Notes: generated by a model from the sequence alone, not told the origin. Shown: positions 17,928 through 27,614, numbered from the stretch's first letter. The stretch is DNA of 64,000 bases from Alphaproteobacteria bacterium (GCA_020446675.1 JAGREE010000001.1:1-64000), one strand, 5' to 3'. Translations and numbers: made by a program.

Positions 17928-19472
17928 ATGTCAGGTAAGCCATCCTTTTACATAACCACACCGATTTATTATGTGAACGATATTCCGCATATCGGTCATG
18001 CCTATACGACGCTGGCCTGTGATGTTATGGCCCGTTTCAAACGCCTTGATGGTTATAATGTCATGTTTCTGACCGGGACGGATGAACACGGACAAAAGGT
18101 TGAAAAATCGGCCGCCGCCGCCGGAAAATCACCCTTGGAATTTTGTGATACGGTGTCACAGCGCTTTCGCGAACTTGCGGCATTTATGAATTTTTCCAAT
18201 GATGATTTTATCCGCACCACTGAGGAACGCCATAAAAAATCATGTCAGGCGCTTTGGAAAAAGCTGGAGGAAAACGGGCATATTTATCTGGATAAATATG
18301 CGGGGTGGTATTCGGTTCGGGATGAGGCGTTTTTTGCGGAAAATGAACTGATTGATGGGAAAAACGGTGAAAAACTGGCACCGACCGGTGCCCCGATTGA
18401 ATGGGTAGAGGAGGAAAGCTATTTTTTCCGCTTAAGTGCATTTGAAGAAAAGCTGCTTGAATTTTATGAAAGCCTGCCGCCCACCGTGCTTCCAAACAGC
18501 CGCAAAAATGAGGTTAAAAGTTTTGTCAGTGGCGGGCTTCGTGATCTGTCGGTTTCGCGTACTAGTTTTAACTGGGGTGTGCCGGTGCCGGGCAACGACA
18601 AGCATATCATGTATGTGTGGATTGATGCACTGACCAATTATATCACTGCCGCTGGCTATCCGGATGTGGAAAGCGAGAAGTTCAAAACTTTCTGGCCCGC
18701 CGATATTCATATGATGGGGAAGGATATATTACGCTTTCACGCGGTTTACTGGCCGGCGTTCCTGATGGGTGCTGGAATTGAACCGGCAAAAAGGGTTTTT
18801 GCCCACGGCTGGTGGACCAATGAGGGGGAGAAAATTTCAAAATCACTCGGCAATGTGATTGACCCGTTCAATATTGTTGAGGAATTCGGACTTGATCAGG
18901 TCAGATATTTCCTGATGCGGGAAGTGCCGTTTGGCAATGACGGCGATTTCAGCCGCCAGGCGATGATTAACCGGATCAACAGTGATCTTGCCAATGATCT
19001 TGGCAATCTGGCCCAGCGCAGTTTAAGCATGATCTTTAAAAATTGTGATGGTGTGATGCCGGTTCCGGGGGATTTCAGTGATGCGGATAAAGCGATCCTG
19101 AGCGCGGCAGATGGTCTTCTTGCCGAGGTGCGCGGACATATTGATGTTCAGGCGATCAATAAATCGCTTGAGGTGATCTGGAAAGTGGTTTCGGACGCCA
19201 ACGGTTATTTTGCGCTTCACGAACCTTGGGCGCTGAAGAATTCCGATCCGGCGCGGATGGCAACCGTGCTTTATGTTACAGCGGAAATTATCCGCCAGGT
19301 GGGTATCCTTATCCAGCCGATTATGCCCCATAGCGCTGAAAAGCTGCTTGATCAGCTAAAAATACCAGCCGACAAACGCGGATTTGACCAGCTTGGCAGT
19401 GATCATCGCCTGTCCAGCGGCACAAATATGGAAAAACCCGAAGGGGTGTTTCCGAGGTTCGTTGACGAATGA
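17928..19472 (+). CDS. metG: Methionyl-tRNA synthetase
   Basis: A 514-residue class I aminoacyl-tRNA synthetase. Near the N-terminus, TTPIYYVNDIPHIGHAY holds the HIGH motif. The KMSKS loop appears as EGEKISKSLGN near residue 305. FLTGTDEHGQK and YVWIDALTNYI are conserved methionine-site segments. The connective peptide lacks zinc-binding cysteines, and no C-terminal tRNA-binding extension is present; both fit the short alphaproteobacterial form. Its stop overlaps the TatD start (ATGA), so they are translationally coupled. Confidence 0.96.
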   Translation: MSGKPSFYITTPIYYVNDIPHIGHAYTTLACDVMARFKRLDGYNVMFLTGTDEHGQKVEKSAAAAGKSPLEFCDTVSQRFRELAAFMNFSNDDFIRTTEERHKKSCQALWKKLEENGHIYLDKYAGWYSVRDEAFFAENELIDGKNGEKLAPTGAPIEWVEEESYFFRLSAFEEKLLEFYESLPPTVLPNSRKNEVKSFVSGGLRDLSVSRTSFNWGVPVPGNDKHIMYVWIDALTNYITAAGYPDVESEKFKTFWPADIHMMGKDILRFHAVYWPAFLMGAGIEPAKRVFAHGWWTNEGEKISKSLGNVIDPFNIVEEFGLDQVRYFLMREVPFGNDGDFSRQAMINRINSDLANDLGNLAQRSLSMIFKNCDGVMPVPGDFSDADKAILSAADGLLAEVRGHIDVQAINKSLEVIWKVVSDANGYFALHEPWALKNSDPARMATVLYVTAEIIRQVGILIQPIMPHSAEKLLDQLKIPADKRGFDQLGSDHRLSSGTNMEKPEGVFPRFVDE

Positions 19473-20263
19473 CGTTTATTGTCGACAGTCATTGCCACCT
19501 GAATTATGGCAGTCTGGCCGAAGATATGGACGGCGTGCTAGAGCGGGCAAAAGAGGCTGGGGTCGGCACCATGCTGGCAATTAACGCGCGGCTATCGGAA
19601 TATGAAGACGTGCTTAAAATTGCCGAAGCGCATGATCATATCTGGGCCACGGTCGGCAGCCATCCCCATGATGCAGAAGATGAATGGGGCATCACCCCCG
19701 AACAGCTTATCAACATGGCAAAACATGAAAAAGTGGTTGGGATCGGCGAAACCGGGCTTGATTATTATTATGAACATTCACCGCGCGATAAACAAAAGCA
19801 AAATTTCATTGCCCATATTGAAGCCAGCCGGGAAACCGGCCTGCCGCTGATTGTTCATGCGCGGGATGCGGATGATGACTGCGCCGAAATTATGGAAGCG
19901 GAAATGAAAAAGGGTGCGTATCCGGCGGTTATTCACTGTTTCACCGCGTCGGAAGAATTTGCCAGACGCAGCCTTGATATCGGATGCTATATTTCGCTTT
20001 CGGGTATTGTCACCTTTAAAAGTGCACGGGAATTGCAGGAAGCGGTCAAAATCATCCCTCTTTCCCGGCTGCTGATTGAAACGGATGCGCCGTTTCTGGC
20101 CCCCGTGCCGATGCGTGGAAAACCCAATGAGCCTGCTTTCGTCAAATATACAGCGGAATTTCTGGCCAATCATTTTGGTGTCGGTTTTGAGGAACTGGCC
20201 CGTGTCACCACGGATAATTTTTTTAAATTATTTTCGAAAACAAAAAGACCGGACCATTCATGA
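19469..20263 (+). CDS. TatD family metal-dependent hydrolase
   Basis: A 264-residue TIM-barrel metal hydrolase. DSHCHLNY at the N-terminus supplies the HxH pair, GIGETGLDYYY the bridging Glu, FIAHIEASRETGLPLIVHARDA and VIHCFTA further His ligands, and IETDAPFLAP the terminal Asp. TatD enzymes are 3'-5' DNA/RNA exonucleases linked to DNA repair and RNA turnover. Four-base overlaps on both sides (with metG and the MBL gene) show one operon. Confidence 0.94.
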   Translation: MTFIVDSHCHLNYGSLAEDMDGVLERAKEAGVGTMLAINARLSEYEDVLKIAEAHDHIWATVGSHPHDAEDEWGITPEQLINMAKHEKVVGIGETGLDYYYEHSPRDKQKQNFIAHIEASRETGLPLIVHARDADDDCAEIMEAEMKKGAYPAVIHCFTASEEFARRSLDIGCYISLSGIVTFKSARELQEAVKIIPLSRLLIETDAPFLAPVPMRGKPNEPAFVKYTAEFLANHFGVGFEELARVTTDNFFKLFSKTKRPDHS

Positions 20264-21027
20264 AAATCACCATTTTAGGCAGCGGAACATCACAAGGCGT
20301 GCCAAGAATTGGCGGTAAACTGAATAACGGCTGGGGACTTTGTGATCCGAATAACCCGAAAAACAGACGGCGCCGCGTGTCCATCATGGTTGAAGAGGGG
20401 GATACAAGAGTGATTGTTGATACCGGTCCCGATTTCAGGGAACAGGCATTAAGCGCGGGGATCACCACACTGGATGCGGTTCTTTACACCCATGATCATG
20501 CGGATCATACCCACGGCATTGATGATCTTCGGGCGTTTTCCCAGAATATGAATAAAAGAGTGCCGATTTATTCCAACAAACACACGCTTAAAATTTTACA
20601 GGAACGGTTCGGATATATTTTTAAGGGCCGTAAAAATTATGATGCGATCTGCGAAGCCCATGAAATCGACCTTGCCCCATTCCGGATTGGCGGGTTTGAT
20701 ATTCAGCCGATGGCGCTGGTCCACGGGGCGATTTTTTCATACGGGTACCGTTTTGGAAAAATGTGCTATTGCACTGATTTTAATGATATCCCAAAAGAAA
20801 CTTATAAGCATCTTTATGATCTTGATTTATGGATTGTTGACTGCCTGCGGGAAGAGCCGCACCCGACACACTGCCATCTGGAACAGACACTGGGGTATAT
20901 AGAAGAGTTTAAACCGAAACGGGCCGTGCTGACCCACATGACGGCGGAACTGGATTATGAAACTTTGAAAAATAAGTTGCCAAAGGGGGTCGAACCCGCC
21001 TATGACGGGTTGGTTTTAAATATATAG
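20260..21027 (+). CDS. MBL-fold metallo-hydrolase (PhnP-like)
   Basis: A 255-residue metallo-beta-lactamase-fold phosphodiesterase. The metal site is visible as YTHDHADHTHGIDDLR (HxHxDH), with a second site at CYCTDFN and a late His in LTHMTAELD. Start LGSGTSQGVPRIG is typical of the PhnP/RNase Z-like subgroup found after tatD in alphaproteobacteria. It probably acts on cyclic or linear phosphodiesters; the substrate is not known. Overlaps tatD by 4 bp. Confidence 0.92.
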   Translation: MKITILGSGTSQGVPRIGGKLNNGWGLCDPNNPKNRRRRVSIMVEEGDTRVIVDTGPDFREQALSAGITTLDAVLYTHDHADHTHGIDDLRAFSQNMNKRVPIYSNKHTLKILQERFGYIFKGRKNYDAICEAHEIDLAPFRIGGFDIQPMALVHGAIFSYGYRFGKMCYCTDFNDIPKETYKHLYDLDLWIVDCLREEPHPTHCHLEQTLGYIEEFKPKRAVLTHMTAELDYETLKNKLPKGVEPAYDGLVLNI

Positions 21028-21037
21028 AGTGTATGTG

Positions 21038-22264
21038 ATGGAAAATGTAAGACGCAATTTATTCCTTCTCTCCATGGCGCAGTTTATTTTGCTGTCATCG
21101 GTGATTACGGTAATTACCTATTCATCGCTGCTTGGCAAAATGATGACGGGGGATACGGCCCTTGCGACAATTCCATCGGCAACGGCCTTTCTGGCGACAG
21201 CATCGTTTGCCTTTCCTGCATCACTTTTTATGAAACGGTTCGGCCGCAAAGCCGGGTTTTATACAGGGGCTTTTTTTAGCGGCCTTGGCGGATTATGTGC
21301 GGTATTATCCATTTATACCAATAATTATTATTTGCTTTGTTTTGCCACATTCCTGCATGGCACATACCAGTCATTTGCCAATTATTACCGCTTTGCGGCG
21401 ATGGAAGTGGCGCCATCACATTATCATAAGCAGGCCGTATCCTACGTTATTCTGGGCGGGGTTCTGGCCGGGCTTTGTGCGCCGACGCTGGCACGGACCT
21501 TTGAAAGCCTATATTTTGAACCGGTACAGTATGCGGGCACCTATTGTCTGGTGATCGCGCTGAGCCTGGTGGCCCATACACTTATTTATTTTATTAAACT
21601 GCCGCCAAGAAAGCCAAGACCGGAAGGATTTGTGCCAATAGCAAACCCGAAAGTTATGGATGTGCTTAAACGCCCTGCTTTTATCTGTGCGTCGCTTTGT
21701 GCGGCATGTGCCTATCTGTCCATGTCATTTATCATGACCGCCACACCGCTTGAAGTGGTTGTGGTCTGTGGTTATCAGGTTTCCGACGCGGCGGGGGTTA
21801 TCCAGTTTCATTCAATGTCCATGTTTGCACCGGCGATCATTACCGGAACCCTTATTGCGCGTTTCGGGTCAATCCGGATCATTCTGATCGGGATGGTGGC
21901 AATCCTGATTTCAACACTGGTCGCCAAGGCGGGGATTGAACTTTATAATTTTTACAGTGCGCTTATATTGATCGGTGTTGGATGGAATTTCATGTTTACG
22001 GCCGGGACAACACTTCTTGAGCATGCTTACGATGAAAATGAAAAAGCCTTTGTTCAGGGATTGAATGATTTGGTGGTCTTTACCCTTGCCGGGCTGGCGA
22101 CACTGACATCCGGATTTATGCTTGATAAAATCGGCTGGCAGCATATGAATAATATTGTCATTTCAATATTGGTCATGCTTATTTTTGTTATTATCTGGTA
22201 TACGAAAATGGGCGACCGCAATCGGAAGAAGCGTGAAGAGGTCATAATTATTGACCAGAATTAA
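21038..22264 (+). CDS. MFS transporter
   Basis: A 408-residue major facilitator superfamily protein with about 12 hydrophobic segments. The loop after segment 2 (FMKRFGRKAGFYTGA) matches the MFS motif A region, and a charged hinge (IKLPPRKPRPEGF) separates the halves near residue 190. The C-terminus ends in a basic cytoplasmic tail. The ATG at 21038 follows the MBL stop by 10 bases; a GTG at 21029 is possible. Substrate cannot be predicted. Probably co-transcribed with the upstream repair and translation genes and with the cyclophilin downstream. Confidence 0.9.
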   Translation: MENVRRNLFLLSMAQFILLSSVITVITYSSLLGKMMTGDTALATIPSATAFLATASFAFPASLFMKRFGRKAGFYTGAFFSGLGGLCAVLSIYTNNYYLLCFATFLHGTYQSFANYYRFAAMEVAPSHYHKQAVSYVILGGVLAGLCAPTLARTFESLYFEPVQYAGTYCLVIALSLVAHTLIYFIKLPPRKPRPEGFVPIANPKVMDVLKRPAFICASLCAACAYLSMSFIMTATPLEVVVVCGYQVSDAAGVIQFHSMSMFAPAIITGTLIARFGSIRIILIGMVAILISTLVAKAGIELYNFYSALILIGVGWNFMFTAGTTLLEHAYDENEKAFVQGLNDLVVFTLAGLATLTSGFMLDKIGWQHMNNIVISILVMLIFVIIWYTKMGDRNRKKREEVIIIDQN

Positions 22265-22274
22265 GGGGTCAAAA

Positions 22275-22880
22275 ATGCTTAGAAAATTTTTAATGCTTTC
22301 CCTATTTGCCATGTTTGCATCATCGGCAGTGGCGGAAAATGTCAAAGTGAAGCTTGAGACAACGATGGGCGATATCCATATCGAGCTTTATGCCGATAAG
22401 GCCCCGATTACGGTGGCTAATTTTCTTCGATATATTGATGGCGGCTATTTTGACGGCGGGGCTTTTTATCGTGTGGTCCGTATGGATAACCAGCAGCAGA
22501 ACAGAATAAAAATAGAAGTGATCCAGGGCGGGATGAGCGGCGACAGTAATATTGGAGAATTTCCGCCCATTAAGCTTGAGAGAACCATTAAAACCGGGAT
22601 CAAGCATGAGGACGGGACAATTTCCATGGCACGGGATACACCGGATTCGGCCAGTTCAGAGTTCTTTATCTGCATTAATGACCAGCCGTCCCTTGATTAC
22701 GGGGGAATGCGTAACCCGGATGGGCAGGGCTTTGCCGCATTTGGCAAGGTTACAGAAGGCATGGATGTGGTCCGGGCCATTCAACAGGTCAAAACCATTC
22801 CGCCACAAGACCCGAAAGAATTTACGGGCGGTCAAAAGGTGATGGATCCGGTGATTTTCAAATCCTTTCACCGGGAATAA
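22275..22880 (+). CDS. Exported cyclophilin-type peptidylprolyl isomerase
   Basis: A 201-residue isomerase of proline peptide bonds, likely periplasmic. Residues 1-20 (LMLSLFAMFASSAVA) form a signal peptide with cleavage after AVA. The cyclophilin core includes TTMGDIHIELYADKAPITVANFL, FYRVVR, IQGGMSGD, TISMARDTPDSASSEFFICI and FAAFGKV, as separate conserved blocks. AAGGGG at 22263-22268 sits 6 bases before the ATG at 22275, so the longer frame from 22251 is not used. Confidence 0.93.
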   Translation: MLRKFLMLSLFAMFASSAVAENVKVKLETTMGDIHIELYADKAPITVANFLRYIDGGYFDGGAFYRVVRMDNQQQNRIKIEVIQGGMSGDSNIGEFPPIKLERTIKTGIKHEDGTISMARDTPDSASSEFFICINDQPSLDYGGMRNPDGQGFAAFGKVTEGMDVVRAIQQVKTIPPQDPKEFTGGQKVMDPVIFKSFHRE

Positions 22881-23264
22881 TCATTATAATTGCTGATTTC
22901 CGACAGGAACAAAAAGACCGTTCAGAGACTCTGCCGGCTGTATTTTTCGATCAGCGGTCATCTTTTTTCCCTACATTCTGCTCGCAAATATTAATATAGA
23001 GTTAAAAATATTATGAAAGAGGCAGTTTTTTGCGGCCTTCCCAGTGGGATTGTTAATAAGCTGTTTACAATGTGAGTGAATAAGGTAAATTAAAATGGAT
23101 TTTTACCTAAAAAGCATTGCAATATGAAGTTAATATAGGTAAATAAGTCTCGCATGCTATGCGATGGGTAAAGGGAAACACTTAAGCGTCGATTTTTTGG
23201 TCCTGGACGAAGTCTTTTCCTTTACTTATTAAATAATTAAATAGAACCCTCACGAGGTTTATGT
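22881..23264 (+). other. Non-coding region with structured 5' leader of petABC
   Basis: A 384-base gap without a gene. A long imperfect hairpin with GACCG and CGGTC ends near 22912-22970 before a T-run and may terminate the upstream operon. TCGCAT-N3-ATGCGA at 23150-23164 is a perfect inverted repeat. GTAAAGGGAAA (23168-23178) pairs with TTTTCCTTTAC (23215-23225), 11 bp with one G-U, and a CGTC/GACG stem can form inside its loop. This folded element ends 40 bases before the petA ATG. Its role is unknown. Confidence 0.5.
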
Positions 23265-23783
23265 ATGACTACACATGATGACGTTGTTGAAGAAAGACGT
23301 AATTTTCTTTATATAGCTACCGGTGCTGCCGGTGTGGTCGCTGCAGGTGCTGCAGCATGGCCGCTAATTGATCAGATGAATCCTTCAAAAGATGTTCTGG
23401 CACTCTCCTCAATCGAAGTTGATTTAACAAAAATTCCACTGGGACAAAACGCCGTTTTCCTATGGCGCGGTAACCCGGTTTTTGTTCGTCACCGTACGGA
23501 AGCGGAAATTGAAGAAGCAAGAGCCGTTGATATCTCAGAATTGGCGGATCCGGAAAAAGATGAAGACCGCGTTCAGAAGCCTGAATGGCTGATTATCAGC
23601 GCCGTTTGTACCCATCTTGGTTGTGTGCCGCTTGAGCATCACGGGGATTTTGACGGATGGCTATGTCCGTGTCATGGGTCACATTATGATATTTCAGGAC
23701 GGGTTACCAAAGGTCCGGCACCTCTTAACCTCCCTGTTGTGCCTTATGAATTTTTAGATGATTCAACAGTACGTATCGGATAG
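23265..23783 (+). CDS. petA: Ubiquinol-cytochrome c reductase iron-sulfur subunit (Rieske)
   Basis: A 172-residue Rieske protein of the cytochrome bc1 complex. ERRNFLYIATGAAG (about 9-22) is the twin-arginine signal-anchor that stays as a membrane helix. The 2Fe-2S cluster is held by CTHLGC and CPCHG (two Cys and two His). KGPAPLNLPVVPYEF is the usual end segment. The protein moves electrons from ubiquinol to cytochrome c1 on the periplasmic side. First gene of petABC, 8 bp before petB. The gene is preceded by a CACGAGG ribosome site. Confidence 0.97.
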   Translation: MTTHDDVVEERRNFLYIATGAAGVVAAGAAAWPLIDQMNPSKDVLALSSIEVDLTKIPLGQNAVFLWRGNPVFVRHRTEAEIEEARAVDISELADPEKDEDRVQKPEWLIISAVCTHLGCVPLEHHGDFDGWLCPCHGSHYDISGRVTKGPAPLNLPVVPYEFLDDSTVRIG

Positions 23784-23791
23784 GATAAAAA

Positions 23792-25054
23792 ATGGCTTCA
23801 GAAAATAAATTCGAACCAACAAATCCGACATTGAAGTGGATTGAGGATCGTCTTCCCCTTATGGGACTGATTTATAATTCAATCGGTGGGGGATATAACG
23901 TACCACGTAACCTTAACTACTGGTGGAACTTCGGTGTTCTGGCCGGTTTTATGATGGTTGTACAGATCATTACCGGTATCATCCTTGCGATGCATTATAT
24001 ACCGAATATTGATCTTGCTTTCGACAGTGTTCAGCATATTAAACGTGATGTAAACTATGGCTGGCTGCTTCAGGCGATCCACGCCAACGGCGCATCCATG
24101 TTCTTTATTGTTGTTTATGTTCATATACTCAGAGGGTTTTACTTCGGGTCTTATAAGGCACCGCGCGAAATTCTCTGGTTTCTCGGGATTATCATTTATC
24201 TTATCATGATGGCAACTGGCTTTATGGGCTACGTTCTTCCATGGGGACAAATGAGCTTCTGGGGTGCCAAGGTTATTACCAACCTGTTCAGTGTGTTTGA
24301 CTTTATCCCGTTCATCGGCGACGGAATTGTTAACTGGCTCTGGGGTGGTTTCTCGGTTGGACAGCCAACGCTGAACCGTTTCTTCTCGCTTCATTATCTG
24401 TTGCCGTTTGTTCTGGTCGGTGTTGTGATCCTTCATGTGTGGGCACTTCATATTCCAGGGTCAACAAACCCGCTCGGTATTGATGCCAAAGGCAAACATG
24501 ACAAGATCCCATTCCATCCATATTATACTGCGAAGGATGCATTCGGGCTTGGTGTGTTCATTATATTCTTTGCCGCCTTCGTGTTTTATATTCCGGATTT
24601 CCTCGGACATCCTGATAACTATGTAAAAGCGAACCCGCTGGTAACACCAACGCACATTGTGCCTGAATGGTATTATCTGCCATTCTATGCGATCCTTCGT
24701 GCGATTGATAACAAGCTGATTGGTGTGCTTGCCATGTTCTCATCCATTCTGATTATGTTTGCGATGCCATGGCTTGACGGTTCAAGAGTACGCTCTATGC
24801 GTTTCCGTCCGCTGTCCCGCTTCTTCTTCTGGCTGTTTGTTCTAAACGGTATCTTCCTTGGATATCTGGGACAGAGAGCACCGGATGATATTCTATGGTT
24901 CGGGCTTGTCGCGACAACCTATGCGCAAGTAGCGACATTCTTTTACTTTGCATATTTCATTATCATTATGCCGCTCGTCAGCAGAATGGAAACAACCAAA
25001 CCGGTACCTACCAGCATTGCCGCTGCGGTACTCGAAGCAAACAAGAAAGGCTGA
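23792..25054 (+). CDS. petB: Cytochrome b subunit of the bc1 complex
   Basis: A 420-residue polytopic cytochrome b with about eight membrane helices. Haem-binding His pairs lie in helices 2 and 4 ([33 protein letters not shown]). [14 protein letters not shown] is the Qo-site cd1 helix and [14 protein letters not shown] carries the PEWY motif. It holds the quinol oxidation and quinone reduction sites. Central gene of petABC; 4 bp separate it from petC. Confidence 0.97.
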   Translation: MASENKFEPTNPTLKWIEDRLPLMGLIYNSIGGGYNVPRNLNYWWNFGVLAGFMMVVQIITGIILAMHYIPNIDLAFDSVQHIKRDVNYGWLLQAIHANGASMFFIVVYVHILRGFYFGSYKAPREILWFLGIIIYLIMMATGFMGYVLPWGQMSFWGAKVITNLFSVFDFIPFIGDGIVNWLWGGFSVGQPTLNRFFSLHYLLPFVLVGVVILHVWALHIPGSTNPLGIDAKGKHDKIPFHPYYTAKDAFGLGVFIIFFAAFVFYIPDFLGHPDNYVKANPLVTPTHIVPEWYYLPFYAILRAIDNKLIGVLAMFSSILIMFAMPWLDGSRVRSMRFRPLSRFFFWLFVLNGIFLGYLGQRAPDDILWFGLVATTYAQVATFFYFAYFIIIMPLVSRMETTKPVPTSIAAAVLEANKKG

Positions 25055-25058
25055 AGAA

Positions 25059-25895
25059 ATGTTGAAAAACATCAAAATTAAAGGCCTTCTGGCTGGTTTA
25101 GTTGGTGCGACAATCGCCTTTTCGGGGGCGACTGCAGCTGAAAGTACAGCGAAGCATCCGGAACGTCATCATTACGAATCTGCCGGTATATTCGGTAAAT
25201 TCGACATTCCGTCCATTCAACGCGGGCTTCAGGTTTACCGTGAAGTTTGTTCTGCCTGTCATTCCCTTAATCTTGTGGCGTTCAGAACCCTTGGTGATAT
25301 CGGCTATAACGAAGACGAGATTAAGGCAATCGCCGCTGAATATGATATTGATACCATTGATGAAACAGGTGAAGTCACATCACGTCCCGGTATCCCGGCT
25401 GATTATTTCCCGTCACCATACGCGAATGAGCAGGCGGCCCGCGCATCAAACAATGGCGCGCTTCCACCTGACTTCTCAACCATCGTCAAGGCCCGTGAGC
25501 ATCTTGCCTTTATGCCATGGTCAAGCGTATATGGTGAGGATTATGTGATTGCCCTTATGACCGGGTATCATGATGAGCCACCGGCCGGTTTTGATCTATT
25601 GGATGGTCTTTTTTACAATGACGCCTTCGAGGGCAACCAGATCGCGATGACGCCTCCATTATCCGACGGTATTATTGAATATGCCGATGGAACGGAAACA
25701 ACTGTTGAGCAAATGTCTTATGATGTTGCCAACTTCCTGGCCTGGGTATCGGATCCAACCATGCAGCAACGTAAGGAAATGGGTCTTAAAGTCATGCTCT
25801 TCATGTTTGTATTTGTGGTCATGTTATATTTCACAAACAAACGTGTGTGGAAGAAAGTGAAAAAAGGCGAAGATATCGATCCTTCAGAAGTTTAA
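25059..25895 (+). CDS. petC: Cytochrome c1
   Basis: A 278-residue membrane-anchored c-type cytochrome. Residues 1-27 are a signal peptide (GLLAGLVGATIAFSGATAA). Haem c is attached at CSACH, and the Met ligand lies in QIAMTPPLSDG. A C-terminal helix (VMLFMFVFVVMLYF) anchors it in the inner membrane, followed by a lysine-rich tail. It takes electrons from the Rieske protein and passes them to soluble cytochrome c. The start at 25059 directly follows the petB stop; a frame from 24948 would overlap petB. Confidence 0.96.
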   Translation: MLKNIKIKGLLAGLVGATIAFSGATAAESTAKHPERHHYESAGIFGKFDIPSIQRGLQVYREVCSACHSLNLVAFRTLGDIGYNEDEIKAIAAEYDIDTIDETGEVTSRPGIPADYFPSPYANEQAARASNNGALPPDFSTIVKAREHLAFMPWSSVYGEDYVIALMTGYHDEPPAGFDLLDGLFYNDAFEGNQIAMTPPLSDGIIEYADGTETTVEQMSYDVANFLAWVSDPTMQQRKEMGLKVMLFMFVFVVMLYFTNKRVWKKVKKGEDIDPSEV

Positions 25896-25930
25896 ACATT
25901 GTTTTTAATTTCTGTTTCGTTTTAAATGTG

Positions 25931-25961
25931 AGGGCTGCCAACTGGCGGCCCTTATTTTTTT
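25931..25961 (+). terminator. Terminator of petABC
   Basis: AGGGC-T-GCC, loop AACT, GGC-G-GCCCT, then TTATTTTTTT. It separates petABC from mtnP. Confidence 0.8.
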
Positions 25962-25973
25962 CAGGAGGTTATC

Positions 25974-26849
25974 ATGACAAAAGTGCTCGGGATTATCGGC
26001 GGCAGCGGGTTATATGAAATTGACGGCATGGAAAATGGCCAGTGGATTTCGGTTGAAAGCGGATTTGGCGACCCATCGGATGATCTTTTTGTCGGGGAAG
26101 TGTCTGGCCTTAAGGTCGTTTTTCTGCCGCGTCATGGCCGTAATCATGTTCATTCACCGTCTACGATCAATTACCGGGCCAATATAGATGCGCTGAAAAA
26201 AGCGGGCGTAACTGATCTGATCAGTATCAGTGCCTGTGGCAGTTTTCGGGAAAATCTGGCCCCGGGGGATTTTGTGCTGGTTGATCAGTTTATTGACCGT
26301 ACCTTTGCCCGCAAGAAAACATTTTTTGATGACGGGGTGGTTGCCCATGTTTCGGTTGCCCATCCAACCTGTGGGGAGCTTGGGTCGTTAATATTGGAAG
26401 CAGCGGCCCTGATGCCACTGACATTGCATAAAGGGGGAACATATCTGGCAATGGAAGGACCACAATTTTCAACATTGGCGGAATCCCACATGTATCGGGC
26501 CTGGGGCTGTGATGTGATCGGGATGACCAATATGCCCGAAGCCAAGCTGGCCCGCGAAGCTGAAATTTGCTATGCCACCGTTGCCATGGTCACCGATTAT
26601 GACAGCTGGCACCCGGATCATGGGGAAGTTGATGTGGTTGAAATTATCAAAACGCTGAATGCCAATACGGCCAATGCAAAATTGCTGATAAAAAATATTA
26701 TTCCGCTTATAAACGGGGCGGAAAAGCGCCACCCCTGCGCTCAAGGATGTGACCATACGCTGGACTATGCGATCATGACCAAAGGCGATATTGACCCGGC
26801 CGTGCGGGCAAGGCTTTCATCGGTTGCGGGAAGGGTGTTGAACCGATGA
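25974..26849 (+). CDS. mtnP: S-methyl-5'-thioadenosine phosphorylase
   Basis: A 291-residue purine nucleoside phosphorylase of the PNP/MTAP family. GGSGLYEIDG opens the protein, PRHGRNHVHSPS binds phosphate, and MEGPQFSTLAES with GMTNMPEAKLAREAEICYA (in parts) form the base and methylthioribose pockets. It splits methylthioadenosine, the by-product of polyamine synthesis, into adenine and methylthioribose-1-phosphate. The apt gene overlaps its stop by 4 bp and would recycle the adenine, so the pair forms a short salvage pathway. An AGGAGG site lies 5 bases before the ATG. Confidence 0.95.
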   Translation: MTKVLGIIGGSGLYEIDGMENGQWISVESGFGDPSDDLFVGEVSGLKVVFLPRHGRNHVHSPSTINYRANIDALKKAGVTDLISISACGSFRENLAPGDFVLVDQFIDRTFARKKTFFDDGVVAHVSVAHPTCGELGSLILEAAALMPLTLHKGGTYLAMEGPQFSTLAESHMYRAWGCDVIGMTNMPEAKLAREAEICYATVAMVTDYDSWHPDHGEVDVVEIIKTLNANTANAKLLIKNIIPLINGAEKRHPCAQGCDHTLDYAIMTKGDIDPAVRARLSSVAGRVLNR

Positions 26850-27376
26850 ACTGGGTCAAGGATTATGTCACAACCATTGCTGATTACCCGAAACCGGGCA
26901 TTATGTTTCGCGATGTCACGACCATATTTGAAAGCGATGTTGCCTATAACCGGATGGTTGAAGAATTCGTCAGGCATTTACGGGATAAAAAAATTGACAA
27001 AGTCGCCGGGATAGAAGCCCGTGGCTTTATCCTTGGCGGGGCGATCGCGCATAGGCTGGGGATTGGGTTTATCACCGTGCGCAAGGCCGGGAAACTGCCA
27101 AGGGAAACCCATAGCGTCAATTATATGCTTGAATATGGTGAAGACGCGCTTGAGGTTCATTGTGACGCCATTAGAAAAGGGGATAATATCCTGATTGTTG
27201 ATGACCTGATTGCGACAGGCGGCACGGCCATTGCCACCCATGAGTTGATTACCATGGCCGGAGGGCGGGTTACGGACTGTGTGTTTATCATTGATCTGCC
27301 GGACCTTGGCGGGGCAGATAAATTACGCGCTAAAGGGTGCGATGTATTCAGCCTGACGGCTTATGAGGGCGAGTGA
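26846..27376 (+). CDS. apt: Adenine phosphoribosyltransferase
   Basis: A 176-residue cytoplasmic enzyme making AMP from adenine and PRPP. PKPGIMFRDVTTI near residue 14 and GIEARGFILGGAIAHRLG are family blocks, and ILIVDDLIATGGTA is the PRPP-binding loop. Coupled to mtnP (ATGA overlap), which supplies adenine from methylthioadenosine. Confidence 0.96.
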   Translation: MNWVKDYVTTIADYPKPGIMFRDVTTIFESDVAYNRMVEEFVRHLRDKKIDKVAGIEARGFILGGAIAHRLGIGFITVRKAGKLPRETHSVNYMLEYGEDALEVHCDAIRKGDNILIVDDLIATGGTAIATHELITMAGGRVTDCVFIIDLPDLGGADKLRAKGCDVFSLTAYEGE

Positions 27377-27381
27377 GCAAA

Positions 27382-27614
27382 ATGGCCGCCTTTAAGGATC
27401 ATTTTTCAAAGCAGAGTGATAAATAAAGTCAGTTTCGTCCTGACTATCCGGATGAACTGTTCACATATCTAACCGGGGTATGCGCGCAGCATGATCTGTT
27501 TTGGGACTGCGCCACCGGTAGCGGGCAGGCAGCGAGGGGCATGACCACGTCGCCCTTTATGCCGATAAATTCCGCGCAGTATGGCAGGGGCAGTCAGTTA
27601 AGAAAATAAACTGA
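27382..27614 (+). pseudogene. Degraded class I SAM-dependent methyltransferase
   Basis: Starting at the ATG at 27382, the frame reads MAAFKDHFSKQSDK, a stop, then [15 protein letters not shown] and [13 protein letters not shown]. This is the N-terminus and SAM-binding motif I of a Methyltransf_11-type protein. The stop replaces the usual Tyr before the FRPDYP block. After GQAA the sequence is lost. From 27546 another frame reads [16 protein letters not shown] and ends at 27614, resembling the C-terminal helix of such proteins. So there is one nonsense change plus an internal deletion and frame change. It lies 5 bp after apt and was probably once in that operon. Confidence 0.75.
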
